This document shows positions 53,082 through 63,132 of a DNA stretch of 64,000 nucleotides, in pieces. Location of the stretch: positions 317,010,789 through 317,074,788 of the forward strand of contig OV050030.1 of NCBI GenBank assembly GCA_920105625.2. Direction: 5' to 3'. Made by a program: the position numbers and the translations under genes. Origin of the DNA: Clusia tigrina (Eukaryota; Arthropoda; Insecta; Diptera; Clusiidae). The first letter of the stretch is position 1; the number at the start of each line of letters is the position of its first letter. A model generated the notes under the pieces. That model saw only the letters and a list, made by a program, of their open reading frames with translations, made no database searches and was not told where the DNA came from.

Positions 53082-54001
53082 GAACTGGCCCACAGATAAG
53101 GACACTTTTTAATTAAAAGGACAACAGAAAACAACAGTAGAAAAAAAATTATTTCATACCAGAATTGTATACTAAAGATAAAAAATTCATTGGAAGCTGT
53201 CTAGAATGCATGCTAACAGAAGCAAAGTCAAGGAAAGAAGAAGGTCTGCTAAACACAATCGACAAGTCCGACAAATCACTTGAGATTTTATACATAGATC
53301 ATCTCGGACCATTAGAGACAACCAAAACACAACACAATTTCAAACTCACAATAGTAGATGCCTTTTCAAAATTCGTTTGGATCTATCCAAGTAAAAGTAC
53401 AACAACAGAAGAAGTCTTAGAAAGATTAAACTGAGAAGCTGCTATAATCTCTGACAGGGGCACAGCTTTCACATCAAGAAACTTTGAGGAGTATTATAGA
53501 GAAAATAATATTGAGCAGCAACTCATAACTACAGGGCTTCCCAGAGCGAACGGACAGGTCGAGAGAGTACATATAATTATTCTATCCATACTAACGAAAT
53601 TCTGCATTAACAACGAACAACACTGGTACAAACACACAAACGCAGTTCAACAAATCATGAACAACACACCACCACGTAACACCAAATTACCTCCGTTCAA
53701 AGTTTTAACAGGACTAGACATGAGAACTAAAGAAACACCAGGCATAAAAAAGTTATTAGAAGAAGAAATGCTAAAAGAGTTAGAAGACGCCGAACTAAGC
53801 ATACAAGCACGCGAAAACATTCTAAAAAGTGAAGCAGAAAACAGAAACACCTTCAATCAGAAAAGAAAAGTCGAAAAGGAATATGAAGTCGGCCAGCTAG
53901 TGGCAATAAAAAGAACCCAATTCGGGACAAGCCTAAAGTTAAAACCTAAAATTTCTTGGTCTATAGAAAATAGTAAAGAAGAAAATACTGGGGAAATGTG
54001 A
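53082..54001 (+). pseudogene. Gypsy element A (+): integrase
   Basis: A degenerate zinc-binding start is visible (ELAHR, stop, GHF near 53085; GSCLECM near 53197). From 53165 one frame runs to 54001 with a single internal TGA at 53432-53434. The catalytic residues are all present: D at 53297, D at 53453, E at 53561, the last two 35 residues apart. The context GLPRANGQVERVH is typical of Ty3/gypsy integrase. The C-terminal part is rich in Lys and Glu. Confidence 0.9.
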
Positions 54002-54200
54002 CGTAGATAAAGTAGGAGAGGAGGAGGGACCAATAAAAACTATAACAACGGCTTAATTCATGAAACCGTGGTAATAATTAGAGAACGAATTTAATATCAG
54101 AATAGCCGAATGTAGGGTTGGTTGACAATGATACAGATTCGACCAAAAAAGAAGTAACAGTAAATGAACATCTGCGTCAACAGATCATAAGTTATGCAGA
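54002..54200. other. Unassigned junction segment
   Basis: Noncoding sequence between the + gypsy integrase and the Helitron-like terminus. It may be the body of a short non-autonomous Helitron whose 3' end is at 54246, but its left boundary cannot be placed. Confidence 0.35.
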
Positions 54201-54246
54201 GTAAGCAACACAAAAAACCATTGACAGCGACGCCGGACAGTCCTGA
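54201..54246 (+). repeat. Helitron-like 3' terminus, copy 1
   Basis: A 46-bp segment matches the reverse complement of 61456-61501 with four mismatches. It ends in GGACAGTCC followed by CTGA, which fits the CTRR end and small hairpin of Helitrons. Downstream is gypsy RNase H coding sequence on the other strand, so the element ends inside that gene. Confidence 0.55.
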
Positions 54247-54740
54247 CTTCTTTAAATCTTCGATGATTGCTAGTATCTCTTGTTCATAAGAGTGGAATTT
54301 TTCTTCTGTCGGGGTTGTTTTTCGACTCATATACTCTATTGGGAGTAGCTTTTGGGTGTCCGAGTCTTTTTGCATGAGTACTGCTCCGTAGCTGTATATG
54401 CTGTATGCACTTCTGTATCAGCGTTCAGAATAGGCGCAGTTTCAGAAGAGGCGCTTGTGTGAATGCTGCTGTTAGTTCTTTGAAAGAGATATGTTGTTCT
54501 TCTAAGAATTTGAATGTGGCAGTTTTTGCGAGTAAGTCGGACAATGGTTTAGCGATAAGAGCGTAATTTGAAATGAATCGTCTGAAATATGACGTCAGCC
54601 CCAAGAATCGTTGAAGCGATTTTTGCTCTTTGGGTACTGTAAAATTCATGACTGCCTTTGTTTTTTCTTGACACGGGTTTATGGACGAATTTGCTACTAT
54701 ATATCCTAAGAAGTGGTTCTGTTTTGTACAAATTCACATT
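54247..54740 (-). pseudogene. Gypsy element B (-): RT connection and RNase H
   Basis: On the minus strand: QNRTTS, VPKEQKSLQRFLGLTSYFRR with a frame change, then AVLMQKDSD, YMSRKTTPTEEKFHSYEQEILAIIEDLKK. This is the gypsy RT thumb followed by the start of RNase H. Coding similarity stops at 54247, where the Helitron-like terminus begins. The rest of RNase H and integrase of this copy are absent. Confidence 0.87.
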
Positions 54741-55466
54741 TTTTCCAATTTATTTTTAAGTTGTGTTTTTCTTCTACTTGTAAAGCTTTCGCTAGTGTTC
54801 TCAGTCCTTCGTTTATAGTTTTTGATGGTATGATTCTGTCGTCCATGTATGTTATTATTGTACCTACTTGGATCATATTGTGGAATATCGCTAAAATGTA
54901 TCTACATAATACAGTTGGAGAATTTTATATTCGAAATGGAACTAAGTTAAACTCATATTGACCATGGTGTGTCACGAATGATGTGTATTTGCGTGATTCT
55001 TCTTCTATTGGAACATGTAAGAATCCATCTCTCAAGTCCAGTGTAATGAAAACATTATCACCTTTTAGTTTCTGTAGAGCATCGTCTATTAAAATCATAT
55101 GGAAATTGTCACGTATTATTTTTTCGTTTTTTTCCGGTAGTCGCAGCAGAGACGTTTGATGCCATCTTTTTTAGTGACTAAGACTATCGGTGCTGCGTAT
55201 TGAGATGTGCTTGCTCTAATAATGCCTGTATTTAGCCATTCGTTTATTTGTGTTTCTACTATTTGTTGATCCGGTATTGGAATGCGTCTGGGTCTATGGA
55301 AGACTGGTATGTCGTCGGTTACTGTGATTACCATTTTAATAGGCGGCTCTAATGCCTTACCCGGTTTGTAGTTTTGAATTGTGTATTTTAGCTTTAGTTT
55401 CTGTAAATGGTCAATGTTTGTTGCCATTTCAATTGGATTTTCTTCTTTGATTTCAGAGGTATACAA
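54741..55466 (-). pseudogene. Gypsy element B (-): reverse transcriptase
   Basis: The N-terminal part is open 55116-55466 (HRPRRIPIPDQ, GIIRASTSQYAAPIVLVTKKDG, CCDYR). Frame changes follow, then the segment with YMDD at 54838-54849 and NEGLRTLAKALQVEEKHNLKINWKKCEF. Catalytic YMDD is preserved but the frame is broken several times. Confidence 0.9.
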
Positions 55467-55873
55467 AGTCTAAAATTCGACACCTGCTATAATTTTGGTA
55501 TTATAATTTTCATTGGCTTTAGTGCTAAAAGTGGCATCTTCTGACGTGAGATTGATGTCTATTGCCATATTTCCTAAGTCACGATCGTCTGCAATGTGGA
55601 ATGTTAATTGAAATTTTATGTTGTCTATTTCTGCTTCAATTTCTATATAACCTTGCGTCTTCATTTTTTTCTGTGCAATGCCTATTATTTCCAGTGGATA
55701 TTTTTTCATATTAACTTAATATCATTTTGTATAGGTTGTTTTTGGAATCAAAAAAACATCGCTTCCTGTGTCCAAAAGGGTTCTAAAGGAAATGTTTTCA
55801 ATTGAAACTTGTTTGAAAATTCTAACTGCGGTGTTAGCTAGTCTTATTTGAGGATTTTGACGTGTATTTGGTT
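55467..55873 (-). pseudogene. Gypsy element B (-): aspartic protease
   Basis: The active-site triplet DTG is at 55764-55772 in the context TLLDTGSDVFLIP. A stop near 55730 is followed by an open stretch (55470-55709) containing QGYIEIEAEIDNIKFQLTFH. Arrangement upstream of RT fits the gypsy order. Confidence 0.85.
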
Positions 55874-56590
55874 AAGTTTGAAATGTGACGTTATCATTAT
55901 TGTTATTGGTAGCTTCTGGTCTATTTTTGGTTGTGTTTTGGTATAACTGATTTCCAGTAGGTCTACGTCTATTGTAGTTGTTATTAAGTCTCTGTTGCTG
56001 TGGAATGTTTTTGCAATCTGCCACTTTATGTCCCTTTTCATAGCATTTGTAGCATAATTTGTTTAACTTTTTGCATTCGTCGATATTGTGGTTGCTGAGA
56101 TGTGAGCTTGCAGTGCATTTTTTAAAAGTGTTTTGTATGTAACTTTTGTATTTGTTTAGCATTTGTTAATTTATTTTTTCATATATTTTAATTTTGTGTT
56201 TAAGCTGAAGTTGCTTCATACAATACACTTTTGTTATTTGGGATGTCTGGTATGCCCTCTACGAAATATTCTATGATACTTTCTTCACCTGGATGTAAAG
56301 ACTTAGCTTTTTCCATTATTTTATATAAGAATTGTAAATGGGATTCGTTAGTCTGTTTTCTACTTTTTGCGAGCTGTTTGTGCATTTCAGCTACAGACAA
56401 TAAATTGCCGAATTCTTCTTTCAATGTTGCTTTGAGCTTTGCCCAACTGTTTATGTTCGCTTGGCTGCGTATAAACATCTGTGCAGTGCCTTTAAGCAGT
56501 TGCTTCGCAAATATAAATTTGTCTTTCTATCCTACAACGGTTGCTTTGTCTTCAAATTCCTGTAGCCAATGGTCGATAGTGTGTGTGCAG
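55874..56590 (-). pseudogene. Gypsy element B (-): gag
   Basis: From the gag side: TIDHWLQEFEDKATVVG, a stop, then KDKFIFAKQLLKGTAQMFIRSQANINSW and SIIEYFVEGIPD (open 56200-56478), typical of insect gypsy gag. After a frame change comes one zinc knuckle, CYKCYEKGHKVADC, at 56013-56054. Upstream gag, primer site and LTR were not identified. Confidence 0.87.
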
Positions 56591-57230
56591 AATATGGAGA
56601 TCATAATACTGCTGCCACGCCCACAATTATCCAAAGTCCTTGCTAGGTTCCTATTAAAGATTTATCAACGAAATTCCACAGGAAGGTTGCGGGTAGTAAC
56701 ATTAAACACCACACACAAAATGGGCGTCTTATTTTTACATTCACCCCCACTATTAACATATTATGATAACTTACGACCTAAGCAATATTTTTGGACGAAA
56801 TTTTACATTACTACATATATGGATCCCACAAAGCCATACACATGAAATGGGATCGATATAATCAATTCAACTGAAAATTACCGTAGATTTTCTCCTAATA
56901 ATGATTTGTGAAGAAAATATCCCCATTGTTTAACTCGCACGCACAAGGAAAGGGTATTTCGAAGTCGGTCTGACCCAACTTCAGACTTACTTTACTCATC
57001 ATTATTGTTATTGGTAGCTTACGGTCTTTTTTTTGATTTTTTTCATGGTTATTTATTGAATCTTTCTTAAAAATAGAAACTCATAATAAGTTGTAACATC
57101 TTAACAACTAATATAAAAATATGTTCTTCAACAGAGGTCCGAACAAAACAGAATTAATCAGAGTACGTGGGGTACTATTTATATTTCGGGAATAGCAAAT
57201 AATAACAAACATTTTTAAATGAAAATGGCT
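56591..57230. other. Noncoding segment between gypsy B and mariner
   Basis: No supported gene. It contains a 23-bp exact copy (56998-57020) of a piece of gypsy B gag (55893-55915), with similarity fading after it, so a small duplicated fragment is likely. The mariner 3' untranslated part and its terminal repeat should lie near 57130-57230, but I could not define the terminal repeat. Confidence 0.4.
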
Positions 57231-58333
57231 TTATTGTTTTGCAAAATATTCCCCTTGATGATCAATACACTTTTGCATTCGTTCAAACCATTTGTCATAG
57301 AAGTTTTTCCATTCCTCTTGAGAGCCCTCCAAAACTTGGTTTTTAAGCGCTTCAACTGCTTCTTCGGCGCTCGTAAATCGTTGACCACGCAGTTTACTTT
57401 TGATATTCGGGAACAAGAATAGGTCATTGGGTGCCAAACTAGGACTGTACGGTGGATGAGTCATCAATTCGATGTTTTTTTACTGCTCAAAAATTCACCT
57501 GTTTGACGAGATGAGTGAGAGCTCGCATTGTCATGATGGAGAATGATTCGTCTTTGGCGGTTGGTATTACGAATTTCTCCGAAGACTTCCGGCAAACAAA
57601 TGGTCGTGTACCACTCAGAATTGACCGTCCCACATTCAAGCGGAACAGTGACCACATGACCCATTCGGCCGAACAAACAAGCGACCATTTGCTTCGCTGT
57701 GCTTCTTCCACGAACAAATTTTGTTGGATTTAGCTCATCTTGGAACACCCACACGGTCGATTGTTGTTGTGTTTCCGGCTCATACGCATACATCCACGAT
57801 TCGTCACCTGTGACGATTTATACACGTCTTTTGAAGCACCACGGTCGAACTTTTAAATCATTTCCTTACACCAATTGACACGAGCCCTTTTTTTGAGCGA
57901 TTGTAAAATTATGTGGGATCCAACGTGAACATATTTTTTTACAGCCAAATGTTCATGCAATATTGAATGTATGAAAGTGGAAGTAATGCCCAAGGTGTTC
58001 TCTATCTCTCGATTTGTCACATGACGATCTTGCATTATCAGTTCACGCACTGCATCGATGTTTTGTGGCACAACAACCGATTTAGGATGACCTTCAATTG
58101 AATTCACTATACCAGCGATATACTGTGGTTTTTGATAGTGCTTTATAGCCATACAGAGAACTGAGTTCATTGACACATTCTAGTTGAGATAATCTACGTC
58201 GAAAGTTGTGAATATTAATCCAACAAAGACCTTCGTAGCGTAGCTTTAAGAATAAAGATTCAGTTCTAAAACATATCTCAAATTTGTTTGAACTCGAAGG
58301 AGCAGACTTTAGTCGCTTCAAACTCAAAAACAT
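57231..58333 (-). pseudogene. mariner transposase (DD34D type), degenerate
   Basis: Minus-strand fragments in order: an N-terminal helix-turn-helix part (LECVNELSSLYGYKALSKTTVYRWYSEFN), EGHPKSVVV and DRHVTNREIENTLGI, RARVNWCKEMI, a GDESWMYAYEPE region with the first catalytic Asp, HHDNASSHS with the second, and PPYSPSLAPND with the third. By comparison with the family the last two Asp are 34 apart (DD34D). Lesions are a loss of about 10 codons after EFN, a frame change before GDESW, and a 1-bp change in the A run at 57474-57480. The position next to the truncated Jockey ORF2 suggests insertion there. Confidence 0.9.
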
Positions 58334-58439
58334 TTGGCTGCCTTAAGGCGCCGATAACCAAGTGCGCAAGCTCTCGCGCAGTACAAAAGATCACTTGAGC
58401 CCAACATCTACGTAGGGAGAACATATTAGTTAACGTGTA

Positions 58440-59903
58440 TTACAGGTTTATAGGACGACAACTATGTATTATACTTACCTGGTTTCGCAATCATTATAAT
58501 TTTGGACAACTTCCAGTCCGTTGGGTAATTGCCAATATGAAGGATAGCATTGAAAATATGCCTCAGTTGGATCACATATGACTGCGTCAGTTCCTTTATC
58601 ATTCTACCTGTTATTTTGTCTGGGCCTAGTGATTTTTTAATGTTTAAGCGTTTGTACAAATACATGCTTATTTTTAAATACATGTTTATTTTTAAGTACC
58701 AGCGAAAATTGACTAGATATCGTACTCAATGTCAGAAACTGAAAGCTCGTTGTTGGCGGGTTAGGGTAAAATACTGCTTTAAGGTGATTCACGAAAAACA
58801 TACTCTTTTCACTGTCGCTCCTCGCCCAGTTTCCATCAGTTAATCGCAGAGGCGGGTCAGTAAGGGCGAGGCGTGTCAGATTTTTCGCTGCTCGCCACAG
58901 TGAGTGGTCATTGGATAAAGTAGGGGATATGTTACCAAGGTACTGCAGGATTTCTTTCATACTTCTTGTTTTGTGGATCGTTCTAAGTTTTCTGGAACAG
59001 CATGCCAGTTATTTTTTGGATGTTTGCTGATCTGAATTGTTGCCATTGCCTTCTTAGATCCCTTTTCTGCTTAACTAGCGACTCGATAACGTTGGGCCTA
59101 ATGGTTGCATTTTTTACTTTGCCTTTGTTTCTCAGGGGTGTGGCTACTTTAGACCCTAACAGCATCAGATGGTTGAGTTTTTTAGTCTATATCCTGTGCA
59201 GTTTTGAGTTTGCAGTTATACTGGAGATGAGTACTTATAAATTTTTTATACTTTAGCCAGTTTGTAAATTTATTGGATTGAGTTAAATGTGGGTAGTATA
59301 CTCTTAAATTATAATTGTTGTTGCCGAGTGATCAGAGTATAGATCATAACATGATTCTGTAGTTAAATTTGTCCTTTTAAGTCTTTTTGTCATTCCAAAA
59401 TAGATTAGATCTGGAATTTTACGTCTGTCTGCAGGCCAGTATGTTGGTTGTCCGGAAGACACTATATCCAAGCCAAGACTGCTAACCGCCGACCAAAGTT
59501 TTCTACCTTTCTGTGTAATGAGGCGCGAACCTCAGTGAGTATGCTTGGCGTTGAAGTCTCCTGCAAATATAAACTTCCTTCCTAGAGTTGCAAAAAAGTC
59601 TTTATATTGTTGATCGGGTATATTGACTCTAGGCGGTAGTAAATCGCTGTGACTGTTAGGTTGTTTATTATGTTAGCGTGTAAGTAGTCTTTACAGAAAC
59701 TATTTAGAACATGGTTTTTAATTCTAGATTTTATTATAATAGCGGTACCTCCACGAGCTTTACCTTGAGGATGATTTGTAATATAGATATTGTAATGTGG
59801 AGTTCTAAATCAATTTTTGTGTGTGAAATGAGTCTTATTTTAATTCCAAAAGTTGTTGGCTTACGCTGTTTGCATTCCAATGACATATCTTGATTGTGCT
59901 CAT
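58440..59903 (-). pseudogene. Jockey-type LINE ORF2 (endonuclease-RT), 3'-truncated
   Basis: Starts MSTIKICHWNANSV at 59903, the usual start of an apurinic-like endonuclease. The ATG overlaps the ORF1 stop as ATGA (59900-59903). Further on, with several frame changes, come ARGGTAIIIK, FAGDFNAKH with WGS, DLIYFGMTKR, SDHS, then SLGPDKITGRMIKEL and GNYPTDWKLSKIIMIAKPGK at the start of RT. The sequence is lost soon after SSYKPV near 58445. The RT catalytic motif is not present. Confidence 0.88.
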
Positions 59904-61455
59904 GTGTTGGATAAGAAGGTTTGTAGCAGCAAAGATTGATTTCTAATTATTTCTTGCGTCATGTTCTGCATCGTGACCATGAACTGGTTCATAATTTGGA
60001 TAAATGATTTCCGAGGGTCCTCTACTGAATTTAGATTAGTGACTTTATCCTGATAAGTTGCTGATTTAAGCTGGGGAGTATTTTTGACAATGCCTGCATA
60101 AGACGTAGGTTGAGCTGGCAGATGTCTCCAAGAGGGAGTTGTTGTGAAGATTTGGCGGTTGGACAGTACAGGATGAAGTGTGGACTTCATATCATTTATA
60201 TTTTGACCTATAATGGCAAAGTATTTTTGTTTGAGTGAATTGTACACAGCGCAACCTCTATAATTTGCAGTATGGTTGCCCCCGCAATTGCTACATTTCT
60301 TAACAGATGTATCCATTTTGCTTTTTGGACATTTTGATGAAAGATATAAGTCGGCACAGATGACACATATATTCCGTAGGGTGCAGTATGAGTTTGTGTG
60401 CCCAAATTCTTGGCAATTTGCGCACTGAACTGGGCCTTTTTTTTGGGTACTTATCGTTACTTTCCGGTGCATAAGGTAAGGTAAGTAATATATAGGGTGA
60501 GATTCTCCCTTCTTTAGTATCTTAGTCTTTGGTTCCAAATTAATTCGAAACAGGGGCTGAGGCACATTATTCCTGTTTTTTAAGTTGAATATTGATTTAA
60601 TTGTGAAGCCCACCTCATTTAGCACCACTCTAATTTCGTCTGCGGGTACATTAGATTCAAACCTTTTAATGACTACTAATAAACCTTTGCTATTTTTAGC
60701 TGGTAAGTGTAGTAATTTTGTTTATTCATGTCGAAAAAGGTCATTGTTTTTCGGTAGTTAATTTCATCGTAGATTTGGATTTCTGTTTCATGAATTTGGT
60801 CCTTGGTAAGAGGAACGACATGGAATTTATTAGCGCCGATGATCTGGATAATACTTCAGTAAATAGGTGTTGGCTGATGAGCTCGGATTGGGGCCACCCG
60901 GTCCTCTTCGTTGCTTAGTAACGCAAAACGATTATTGGGTGTTAAATTTTCAGTGGTTGATTTTGAAAATTTTTAGATTTTATTTGGTTTGCCAGATTTT
61001 GGACTGCGTTTCCGTTTAATAACTTCTATGTAGCGGTCCAACTCAATTTGAATTTTAGAATTTTTCTCATTCCCTACTGGGTGTTGTGTTTTCACTGATG
61101 GAATCGGATGCATATTTCTTACCGTGTGCTGTGTTTTGGGAGAGCGTTGAGAACACTCTTTGGTTTTTTCCATTTGTGTATGGTCGTGAAAGCAGAGAGT
61201 GGTTTTACCAGATTGCGCGTGCGCTGATTGTGGGGGAGACCGAGTGAGAAAGATCCGTTTAGTTTGACTGATGACGTTTACTAACAATGTTGGTGTGATT
61301 GGCTGGTTGACTGCCGCGGTGCACTGATTTAAATCTCGTTCTGGCCGAGTTAATTTAAATAAATCGGCCTGTACTGAGGGGGAGCTATGGGCAAACCTCT
61401 CCGTTTTTTTGTTGACTGATATTGTTTTTATAGCACTTTGAAGTTTTCGGAGAGA
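59900..61455 (-). pseudogene. Jockey-type LINE ORF1 (nucleic-acid-binding protein), 5'-truncated
   Basis: Three Cys-rich knuckles in the 59900-60628 part: CANCQEFGHTNSYC, CVICADLYLSSKC and CSNCGGNHTANYRGC, preceded by the PRE_C2HC-like stretch VLNEVGFTIKSIFNLKN. A Lys/Ser-rich N-terminal part is open from about 61440 to 60975, interrupted by a stop after PNKI. At least one more frame change separates it from the knuckle part. The 5' end meets the Helitron terminus at 61456. Confidence 0.87.
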
Positions 61456-61501
61456 TCAGGACTGTCCGGCGGCGCTGTACATGGTTTTTTGTGTTGTTTA
61501 C
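61456..61501 (-). repeat. Helitron-like 3' terminus, copy 2
   Basis: Reverse complement ends GGACAGTCC, CTGA, and the next base is T, fitting Helitron insertion between A and T. It lies downstream of the helicase stop on the same strand, where the 3' end of the element is expected. It matches 54201-54246. Confidence 0.6.
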
Positions 61502-61593
61502 TTGCGCGAGCCCCCTGTACATGCGTAGTGCGAAACAAAATAGGAAAATATAAAATCAATTCAAAGTTCATTTTAATCAGTGTTAAATAGTTT

Positions 61594-62310
61594 TTACTGT
61601 AAAGGTCTGTGGTACACAAAATTTTTTGTTTTTCCAATTTCGGTGTAAATATACAAAACCGATAGTTTGCCAACACGCGAACAGGCATCATACAGTTGTC
61701 CACGTGAGAAAACTGGATACTCTAAATCCAAATAAATCTAACTCCACCAATTCCTAACGATTGGCCTTGCGCCTTATTAATAGTAACCGCAAAAGCAAGG
61801 CAAACAGGAAACTGACGTCGTTTAAATTCAAATGGCATATCAGATGGAACGATTGGGATGCATGGAATGAATACATCTTCGCCTTTGCATTTCCCAGTTA
61901 AAATAATAGCTTCAATTGCATAAGTCATCAATCTTTTAACAGTAAGTCTCGTACCATTAAACAAGCGGCATTGATTTATATTGCCTAGCATAATGATAGT
62001 GACGCCAACTTTCAATTGGAGATTATGCGGAGGCGATCCTAGTAAATCTAACGAATTAAAAAATTCTGTTTTATAATTCACAATATCTTGTTCATTGGTA
62101 ACAGTATCCACAGACTTGTACGAAATTAAGTCGCCTGGAATCTTGGATTGTATAGCCATGTTTAATTCCCTAACATCTTTGTTCTTATCCGCTAAAATTG
62201 CTCTATCACTCAACCATGCATGGCATTTATACTGTTGTGCTATCTTAGGGAAAACACGTTAAATCAATTCCTCTTTTGACGGTACAAAACGGCAAAAGTC
62301 AGTTGTGTGG
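61594..62310 (-). pseudogene. Helitron Rep/helicase, C-terminal helicase remnant
   Basis: TDFCRFVPSKEELI, a TAA near 62263, then FPKIAQQYKCHAWLSDRAILADKN, PHNLQLKVGVTIIMLGNINQCRL, NGTRLTVKRLM, AFAVTINKAQGQSLGIGG and, after a frame change, RGQLYDACSRVGKLSVLYIY ending VYHRPLQ at 61594. This is the Pif1-like helicase end of insect Helitrons, with late helicase motifs (KAQGQSL, ACSRV). The Rep domain and most of the helicase are absent. The open part is 61722-62213. Confidence 0.92.
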
Positions 62311-62359
62311 CAGCACTGCTGTAATAATCTACACTCATATATATACATACCTTTATTAT

Positions 62360-62488
62360 TGTGAATATTGTTAGATATCGCTGTGGCAGTAACTGCACGA
62401 ACAGTTGAATTTAAGCGTTCTACCGTGCAGACGTGTACATGCGATTGAATAAATAAAATACATTAAACATTATTTTGTTCCTACCACA
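62360..62488 (+). repeat. Candidate 5' LTR of gypsy element C
   Basis: From TGTGAATATTG to ACCACA, with AATAAATAAAAT near 62449. It sits between the Helitron remnant and a primer-like site and gag. No second LTR is in the window, so both boundaries are tentative. Confidence 0.4.
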
Positions 62489-62490
62489 AT

Positions 62491-62504
62491 TCAGAAGTGG
62501 GATT
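62491..62504 (+). other. Candidate primer-binding site (tRNA-Leu-like)
   Basis: TCAGAAGTGGGATT matches the complement of the acceptor/T-arm end of many tRNA-Leu, but the complement of the CCA end is not directly in front of it. Position just after the proposed LTR supports it; the offset lowers confidence. Confidence 0.35.
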
Positions 62505-62572
62505 GAGCTAAAATTAAATCAAATTAAAAAGTGACAAACAATAAGTGAGCAAAAGGATATGCCGGGTACTGA

Positions 62573-63132
62573 AGACCTTAATCGCTAAAAGCATGGCTAG
62601 ATGTTCTGGGCGAGAAGTCAAACGGGAATAAATCAGCCCTAATACTACGCTTGGAAGCTATTCCACGCGTCGAGAGTTTGAAGCACGTAAGTGGCTACCA
62701 AGTGAACATTTCCAAAACTACTTTCACGACAAACTCATACTGGCGAATAAAATCGATTTTGGGAGCGAGGAATTAGTAGAATACATAATCGAAGGTATAC
62801 CAAATCGGCAGCTACGGTCACAGGCGAAGCTGCATCGTTTTCATCATGAAAATCAGCTGTTGGAAGCGTTCGTAGATGTTTCTTTGCCAAAGCCAACAAC
62901 TGTAGGAGGAAACAATGACACTGCTGAGCGGAAAAATCGCTGCTACAACTGCAATTCAGTGGGACACATTGCGTCAGAATGCCGTAAACCAAAAAGAGAA
63001 GTTGGTGCCTGCCACGCATGCGGTGAGTTTGGGCACTACGCTGCTGAATGTCCGAAGTACAAGAAGAAGAACTTGGTTGAACAATGTGCAAGACGAACAT
63101 GGCGAAGAATTTGTAAGGAAAATGTATATTAG
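62573..63132 (+). pseudogene. Gypsy element C (+): gag
   Basis: The N-terminal part is broken by stops. FHDKLILANKIDFGSEELVEYIIEGIP is clear gypsy gag, followed by two CCHC knuckles, CYNCNSVGHIASEC and CHACGEFGHYAAEC (within 62860-63132). The frame ends at TAG 63130-63132, overlapping the pol frame. Confidence 0.85.

Noticed and set aside
56960..56982. Imperfect dyad GAAGTCGG...CCAACTTC as a regulatory palindrome or element end
   Set aside because: Arms match at only about half of the positions in the centre and no copy or boundary supports it.
57130..58440. Terminal inverted repeats of the mariner
   Set aside because: I could not find a convincing matched pair by eye on the two sides of the transposase.
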